Assembly (NCBI GenBank): GCA_947172415.1
Contig: OX359197.1
Coordinates: 3,720,001 to 3,784,000 of the forward strand
From: Chondrosia reniformis
Lineage: Eukaryota > Porifera > Demospongiae > Chondrillida > Chondrillidae
Direction of reading: 5' to 3'
DNA: 64,000 bases
Below are positions 57,152 through 64,000 of this stretch, piece after piece (position 1 is the stretch's first letter; the number at the start of each line of letters is the position of its first letter). The notes beneath the pieces were generated by a model. The model was not told the DNA's origin, searched no databases, and worked only from the letters and a program-made list of their open reading frames with translations. The translations under genes were made by a program, and so were the position numbers.

Positions 57152-57668
57152 TTACTGGATTGATGTACTAGTAGCGTGTAATTGTTGTACATACTAGTTT
57201 TATGTACTAGTTGTATGTACTAGTAGCTTGTTGCATATACTAGTTGTATATACTAGTAGCTAGTTGCATGTACTAGTTTTATGTACTAGTTTTATGTATG
57301 AGTTGTAAGTATTAGTTGTATGTACTAGTTGTATATGTGTTCTAGTAAGTAGTTTTATGCCCTAATTTTATGTGATAGTTGTATGTAATAGATGTATGTA
57401 CTAGTTGGATGTTCTAATTGTATGTAGTACTTGAATGAACTAGTAAAAAGTTGCCTGTTCTAGTTAAATGTACTAGTTGTATGTACTAGTTGTATTTACT
57501 TGTTGTATGAACTAGTTATATGTACTAATTGTGTATACTGGCTCTATATACTAGGTGTATCTACTAGTAACCCTCTGTATTTATTAGTTGAATGTACTAG
57601 TTGTATGTACTAGTCCATAGTTGTATGTACTAATTGTATTTACTGGTTGTATTTACTAGTTGTGTGTA
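57152..57668 (-). repeat. 13-bp satellite, second subfamily
   Basis: TTGTATGTACTAG array between the MITE and the retrozyme-like element; includes the GTGTTCTAGTAAGTAGTTTT marker. Confidence 0.92.
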
Positions 57669-58130
57669 GAAAAAATAGGGGAACTTTAAGATCTAAAGCC
57701 GATCTTAAAGCATCGATGTCAACATCATTTAACTCTGGGTATTACCCCTGCCCACTCATATCCCCTGAGGAGCGCAATGAGCTAATGGGCAGAACCGAAG
57801 TTCGCTTGATGGGAACCAGAGTCTCCCCCTAGCCACTCAAAAAGATGCTCGAGCCATAGAGAGCTGTTTCGTCCTTATTAGGACTCCTCAGTATAGCATA
57901 CAATGGAAGTTAGAGTGGCTAGTCTGCTAATAAGTACTCCCAGAAGCTAAAAAGCTTCTGGCTTCCTTATCAGCAGATATGGGATACAGCCAAAAGTGTG
58001 GCTGACCACTAGTAAGGAAAAAATAGGGATACTTTAAGATCTCAAGCCGATCTTAAAGCATCGATGTAATCATCATTTAACTCTGTGTATTACCCCTGCC
58101 CATTCATATCCCCTGAGGAGCTCAATCTTT
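57669..58130 (-). mobile_element. Retrozyme-like element: 348-bp unit, 1.3 tandem copies, with hammerhead
   Basis: The block starting GAAAAAATAGGG and containing CTTTAAGATCT and GCATCGATGT begins at 57669 and again at 58017, a direct repeat of period 348; the second copy stops at about 58127. A type I hammerhead is on the minus strand at 57853-57897. Animal retrozymes are non-autonomous, 170-400-nt tandem units each with a type I hammerhead that yields circular RNA and are thought to use Penelope-type RT. The unit is unusually self-complementary (57829-57838 with 57913-57922; 57924-57934 with 57966-57976; CCAGAAGCT/AGCTTCTGG; AAGATC/GATCTT; CAGCC/GGCTG), as expected of a rod-like circRNA. It codes for nothing convincing. 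Confidence 0.75.
57853..57897 (-). ncRNA. Type I hammerhead ribozyme of the retrozyme-like element
   Basis: Minus strand in order: GCTATA (stem I), CTGAGGA core (57885-57891), stem II GTCCT/AGGAC with AATA loop, GAAAC (57866-57870), loop AGCT, CTC, then TATGGC closing a 6-bp stem I with GCTATA. Core bases and G10.1-C11.1 are canonical, unlike the Naiad motifs. One flaw: the second stem III pair is C-C (CTC instead of GTC), likely a point mutation weakening this copy. Confidence 0.75.
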
Positions 58131-59082
58131 TTTTCCATACTAGTGTTTTGGGTTAGGGTTTGTAATTTTGTATGTAGTACTTATATTTACTAGTTGTAGT
58201 TACTAGTGTCATATACTAGTTGTATGTACAAGTTGCATGTACTAATATCTAGATGTATGTATTAGTTGTATGTAGTATATAGTTGTATGTACTAGTTGTA
58301 TGTACTACCTGTATGGACTAAGTGTATGTACTAGTAACTATCAGAATATACTAGTTGTATGTACTAATTGTTTGAACTAGTTGTATGTACTAATTGTTTG
58401 AACTAGTTGTATGTAGTTATATGTACTACTTGTATGTACTAGTTGAATGTTCTAGTTGTATGTGCTAGTTGTATGTACTTGTCGTATATGTCTTCTAGTA
58501 AGTAGTGGATGCACTAGTTATATGTACTAGTTTTATGAAGTAGATGTATGTACTAGTTGAATGTACAAACTTTATGTACTAGTAGTATGTACTAGTGTTT
58601 AGTTGTATTTACTAGTTGTATGTATTAATTGTATGTAATAGGTGTATGAAGTAGTAACAATCTGTATTTACTAGTTGTAAGTACTAGCTGTATGGACAAT
58701 TTGTATGTAGTTATATGGACTAGTTGTATGTACTAGTTGTGTGTAATCTACTTGTCATATGTACTAGTTGTATGTACTAGGTGAAAGAACTAGTAACAAT
58801 CTGTATTTACTAGTTGTAGGGTCTAGTCGTATGTACTAGTTGTATGTAATAATATGTACTAGTTTTATGTGCTAGCTGTGTGAAATTGTTGTATGTATTA
58901 GTTATATGTACTCATTGTATGCACTAGTTGGATGTCCTACAAACTAGAAGTATGTACTAGTTGTATGTACTAGTACTATGTATATATTAGTTTTATGTAC
59001 TAATTGTTGTTGTAGTTGTGTGAAATTGATGTATGTACTAGTTATATGTACTAATTGTATGTGCTAGTTGTATGTTCTAGTT
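58131..59082 (-). repeat. 13-bp satellite, second subfamily
   Basis: TTGTATGTACTAG array; starts with a short junction (CTTTTTTTCCATACTAGTG and GGGTTAGGGTTTG) after the retrozyme-like element. Confidence 0.9.
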
Positions 59083-59460
59083 GGCTCTAATTGAGGCGCC
59101 GCGAGAGCCCTTATATTGTTTTCAAAAATTATGTTAAAGTATGGCTTCCTGTTCGTAGTTTTGTAAATATATTTGTTAAAAATTGACGGACGTTCGGGTA
59201 GCTTTGTTTTCTAGCTTAAAATCAGCTTTTTCTTCCTTAGCGTAGAACATTGAACGAAAGAAATGGACTTAAGAACCATCCTTACTAACACAATGTAACA
59301 TAAAGCTTGCGCAAAATTTGACGGCCAAAAAGAGTCGATCTGAAATCAGCTTACTGGATATCCATGAGAACCAGCCAAGTATTTCAAGTATACTCAGGGT
59401 CGCCCAGGGCCCCACGAATTTTTTAAACTCGAACTCCTTGTTTTTGTATCTACTAATTTT
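59083..59460. repeat. Non-satellite segment, second copy of duplicated block with extra 5' part
   Basis: 59245-59460 duplicates 54597-54810. The extra left part (59083-59244) contains GCCCTTATATTGTTTTCA and GGCTTCCTGTT, related to the unique sequence at 20950-21000. No ORF. Confidence 0.7.
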
Positions 59461-60998
59461 AATTACTAATTGTAGTTTCTAGTTGTTTATATTTGTTGTA
59501 TGTAGTAGTAACTAGTTGCATATACTACTTGTATGTACTCTTTGAAAGTACTAGTTGTATGTACTAGTTCTATGTACTAGTTTATTGTACTAGTTGTACG
59601 AACTTGTTGTATAGGTGTTCTAGTATGTAGTTTTTTGCATTAGTTATATGAACTAGATGTATGTACTAGTTATATGAACTAGTTGTATGTACTAGTTGTA
59701 TATACTAGGTGTATGTACTAGTTGTATTTACTAGTTGTATGTACTAGTTGTTTTTACTAGCTGTATGTAGTAGTTATATTTACTAGTTGTAGTTACTAAT
59801 TGTATGTACTAGTTGTATGAACTAGTAACTAGATATAAGCACTAGTTATATGTAAACTAGTTGTAGGCACTAGGTGTAGGTACTAGTAACAATCTGTATT
59901 TACTAATTGTATATACCAGTTGAATGTACTAGTTTTAAGTAATAATATGTACTAGTTGTATGTACTAGTTATGTGAAATGGTTGTATGTACTAGTTGTAT
60001 GTACTAGTTGTGGGAAATTGTTGTATGTACTACTTATATGTACTAGTTGTATTTACTAGTTGTATGTACTAGTTGTTTGAACTAGTTGTATGTAATTATA
60101 TGTACTACTTTTATGTACTAGTTGTTTGTGTATGAACTAGTTATATTTACTAGATGTATGAACTATTTCTATTTACTCTTTGTATGTACTAGTCATATGT
60201 ACTTGTTGAATGTACTAATTGTATATATATTCTAGTCAGTAGTTGTATGTACTAGTTATATCTACTAGTTGTATGTACTAGCTGTTGTACCACTTTTATG
60301 TACTAATTATATGTAACAGTAACAATCTGTATTTACTTGTTGCATATACTAGGTTTATATACTAGTTATATGTACTATTTGTATGTACTAATTATATTTA
60401 ATAGGTGTATGTACTAGAAACAATCTGTCTTTACTAGTTGTATAGACTAATTGTATGCACTAGTTGTGTGTATTTATATGTACCAGTTGCATGTACTAGT
60501 TGTTTGTACTAGTTGTATGTACTAGTTGTATGTACTATTATATAGTTGTATGTTCCAGTTATATCTGCTAGTTGTATGAACTAGCTGTATGTACTAGGTG
60601 TATGTACTAGTTGAATGTACTATATGTGTGTAACTTCTGTATCTACTAGGTATATTTACTAATTGCAGTTACCAGTTGTGTGTACTAGTTCTATATAGTA
60701 GTAATTAGTTGTATGTACTTCTTGTATGGACTCTTTGTATGTCCTATTTGTATGTACTAGTTATATATACAGGTTATATGTACTAGTACTATGTCCTAGT
60801 TGTAATACTAGTTGAAAGTACCACATAGTTGTATGTACTGGTGGTATATACCAAATTTTATGTACCCTTGTGTCTACTTGTTGTATTTAATAGTTGTATG
60901 TACTAGTTGTATGGACTAATTGTATGTACTAGTTGTAAGCACTAGTATGTAGTTGTATGTTCTAGTTTTATGTACTAGTTGTTTGTACTTATATGTAC
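59461..60998 (-). repeat. 13-bp satellite, second copy of the duplicated block
   Basis: Repeats the unit order of 54811-56703 (for example GTATAGGTGTTCTAGTATGT followed by GTAGTTTTTTGCATTA) but is about 350 bp shorter through loss of units. Confidence 0.9.
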
Positions 60999-61445
60999 AG
61001 TGTAACTGGGAAAAGCCGCCACAATTCGTTCAAGAACTTTTTGGCAGAATATTGAGTTTGGTGGATTAGTCTAATATCGTCATTATGCAATACTAATTAT
61101 ATCCCACTAAATAAAACGATGAACGATATTTGCTTTTGTGTTGCCGTCGAATTCTTCCTCTTATAGTCACATATCGAGCAATTTTCAAGTCAGGTTTGGA
61201 ACGCCTAGAGGCAATCTCTAAGATTTTTTTCGTACGATTAAAATGTTGATGAAAGCAGCGGATTACAAAGGTGGAAAACGCCTATAAATATACACTTGAG
61301 CTGAGAAAATAATGGGGGATGGCGGATTTGGCGGTTGGCGGATTACATAGATACTTCTAGTATGTAAATGAATTCGTTTAATACGAACTCAGGCAGATTG
61401 GGGGGTTGTGCGTAATATGTGGGGGCGGATTATCCGGGTTACACT
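60999..61445. mobile_element. TA-type MITE, copy 2
   Basis: Same element, ends and flanks as 56704-57151, at the matching position of the duplicated block, so it was probably copied with the block and is not a second insertion. Left end AGTGTAACTGGGAAAAGCCG is closer to the right inverted repeat than in copy 1. Confidence 0.75.
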
Positions 61446-64000
61446 ATACTAGATGGATGTACTAGTAGCATGTAATTGTTGTACGTACTAGTTTTATGTA
61501 CTAGTTGTATGTACTAGTTGCTTGTTGCATGTACTAATTATATACACTAGTAGCTAGTTGCATGTACTAGTTGTATGTATTAGTTTTATGTACTAATAAC
61601 TATCAGTATATACTAGTTGTATGTACTAGTTATTTGAACAAGTTGTATGTATTTATATGTACTACTTGTATGTACTAGTTGTGTGTATTTATGTATGTAC
61701 TAGTTGTATGTACTAGTTCTATGTACTAGTTGTATATACTAGTTATATGTACTAGCAACTATTATACATAATAGTTGTACGAACTAGTTTTATGTAGTAG
61801 ATGTATGTACTTTTAACAATCTTTATTTAAATATTGAATGTACTTATTGTATGTACTAGTTGTTTGTAATTATATGTACTAGTTGTATGTACTAGTTGTA
61901 TGAAATTGTTATATGTACTAGTTATATGTACTAGTTGTAAGTCCTAGCTGTATGTACTAGTTAAATGTACTAGTTGGATGTACCAGCTGTATGTACTATT
62001 TGGATTATACTAGTAACTGGTTGTATATACTAATTTTATGTACTAGGTCTATGTATTAGTTTTATGTACTAGTATGCGAAATTGGTGTATGTACTAGTTA
62101 TATGTAGTAGTTGTATGGACTGTTTGTATGTACTTTGTGTATGTACTATTAACAAACTATATTTACTAAGTTTATGTACTAGTTGTATGTAGTAGTGGTA
62201 AGTACTAGTAATTAGTTGCATGTACTGGTATTTGTAATAATTGTATAAACTTGTTGTATGTACTACTGTATGCATTAGTAATAATCTGTATTTTCTAATT
62301 CTGTGTATTAGTTGTAGGTACTAGTTGTATGTATATAATTATATGTACTAGTTGTATGTATATAATTATATGTACTAGTTGTATATACTAGTTGTGTGAC
62401 ATTGTTTTATGTACTAGTTATAAGTACTAGTTGTATGTACTAGTTGTATGTACTAGTTCTCTGTATTAGTTTTAAGTACTAGTTGCAGGAAATTGATATA
62501 TTTACTAGTTTGATGTACTAGTTGTATGTACAAACTGTATATACTATTTATAGGTCCTGGTTGTATGTACTAGTTGTATGAAATGGCTGTATGTACTAGT
62601 TATATGCACTAGTTATATATAATAGTTGTATGTACTAGTTGTATGTACTAGCTGCGTGTATTAGTTGTATGTAGTAATATGTACTACTTGTACGTACTAG
62701 TTGTGTGGAATTTTTATATACTAGTTAAATTTACTAGTTGTAGCTACTAGTTTTATGTAGTAGTTGAATGTACTAATAACTAAATGTGTGTAGTAATTGT
62801 ATGTACTAGTTGTATGTTCTAGTTGTATTTACTAGTTGTATGTACTAGCTGTATGTACTAGTTGTATGTACTAATTGTATATACTAGTTGTATGTACTAG
62901 TAAATGGTTGCCTGTACTAGTTATATATACTAGTTGTATGTACTTGTTGTGTGTAATTGTTGTATATAATTGTTATGTGTACTAGTTGTATGTCTTAATT
63001 GTATGTTCTAGTTGTATGTACTAGTAAGTAGTTGCATGTACTAGTTATATGTACTTGTTGTATGTAATAGCTGTATTTACTAGTTATATATATTAGTTGT
63101 ATGTACTTTTTGTAAGTACCAGTTGTATGTACTTGTTGTATTTACTAGTTTTATGTACTAGTTGTGTTTAGGTATATATACGTACTGGTTGTGTGTACTA
63201 GTTGTGTGGAATTGTTGTATGGACTAGTTATATGTACTAGTTTTATGTAGTAGTTGTATGTCGTTATTTATATTTACTAGTTGTGTGTACTAATTGTATG
63301 TATATACTAGTTGTATATACTAGTTATATGTACTAGTTGTATGTACTTATCTGTACTAGTTTTATGTGCTAGTTGTATATTCTAGTAGGTAGTTGCATGT
63401 AATCGTTGTATGTACTAGTTCTAAGTACTAGTTTTATGTACTATATAGTTGAACGCAGAAGTTGTATGTACTAGTTATATGTACTAGTAACTTTCAGTAT
63501 GTACTAGTTGTATATATTAGTAACTAGATGTATGTGCTTGTTGTATTTATTAGTTCAATGTACTGGGTTATGTACTAGTTGTATGTACAAATTGTATGTA
63601 CTAGTTTTATGCATAAGCTGTATGTCCTAATTTATTTACTAGTTTTATGTACTAGTTGTTTGAACTAGTTGAATGTAGTTATATGTACTGCTTGTATGTA
63701 CTAGTTAGGTGTAATTTTTGAATATACTATATAGTTATATTTACTAGTTGTAGTTCCTAGTTTTATGCACTCGTTGTATGTACAAGTTGTATGAACTAGT
63801 GTCTAGATGTATGTATTAGTTGTATATACTTGAAGTATGTAGAAGTTTTATGTACAAGTGTCTAGATATATGTATTAGTTGTATGTACTAGTTGTATGTA
63901 CTAGTTGTATGTACTAATTGTATATATGTTCTAGTAAGTAGTTGTATGTACTAGTTATATGTACTAATTGTATGTACTAGCTGTATGGACTAGTGTATGT
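61446..64000 (-). repeat. 13-bp satellite to the window end
   Basis: TTGTATGTACTAG array of the second subfamily, no inserts recognised, runs off the window. Confidence 0.93.

Noticed and set aside
283..64000. Pumilio-type (TGTANATA) binding arrays in satellite RNA
   Set aside because: TGTATGTA in the minus-sense unit deviates from the consensus; nothing indicates transcription.

Overview
This is eukaryotic, almost certainly invertebrate animal, DNA. It is AT-rich, has short phase-1 introns, carries NACHT/LRR (NLR-type) innate-immunity gene pieces, and is crowded with animal-type retroelements (Penelope-like, APE-type LINE, restriction-like-endonuclease LINEs). A sponge or other early-branching invertebrate fits best, but that is inference; no rRNA or housekeeping gene fixes the species.

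Layout. 1-20.9 kb is a vast 13-bp satellite (consensus ACTAGTACATACA) with a few retroelement remnants. Its strand flips near 15.32 kb, and the right part (about 15.5-20.9 kb) is an inverted copy of the left part (about 2.7-6.9 kb). 21.2-21.4 kb is a 200-N gap. 21.4-28.9 kb is a multi-exon plus-strand gene: the post-NACHT region of an NLR, LRR-like exons and a Ser/Pro-rich tail; introns are phase-consistent but two exons carry in-frame stops. 29.6-31.2 kb holds a minisatellite and a hAT-type (TTF/ZMYM) fragment. 31.3-32.8 kb is a second gene with a death-fold/CARD-like exon, a Gly-Pro-rich repeat exon and basic exons. 33.3-34.9 kb is a scrambled NACHT pseudogene arranged as duplication, inversion, duplication. 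From 35.3 kb to the end the same satellite returns as a second subfamily, with many mobile elements embedded.

The mobile part has the most unusual content. 36.6-44.2 kb is a composite of three Penelope-like elements (A minus, B plus, C minus) with the GIY-YIG endonuclease N-terminal to the reverse transcriptase, the permuted order known from Chlamys/Naiad elements. Their terminal repeats carry a promoter-like block (E2F-like palindrome plus TATA) and a hammerhead-ribozyme motif. In both copies that reach the point, the ORF stops right after a C CCT TTT slippery heptamer and continues for about 110 codons in the -1 frame. Copy B is split by a piggyBac-like MITE in TTAA. A fourth fragment (D) is split by an uninterrupted 1.3-kcodon APE-type LINE (44.8-48.8 kb). 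Further on are a small highly self-complementary insert (49.3 kb), a decayed RLE-type LINE (50.3-52.1 kb), two copies of a 448-bp TA-flanked MITE within a segmental duplication, and at 57.7-58.1 kb a 348-bp, 1.3-copy tandem element with a type I hammerhead and nested hairpins: the architecture of an animal retrozyme.

How parts may work together (inference): the Penelope-like elements could supply reverse transcriptase and endonuclease to hammerhead-processed RNAs such as the retrozyme, with the satellite (TATGTAC-rich) acting as a permissive landing zone.
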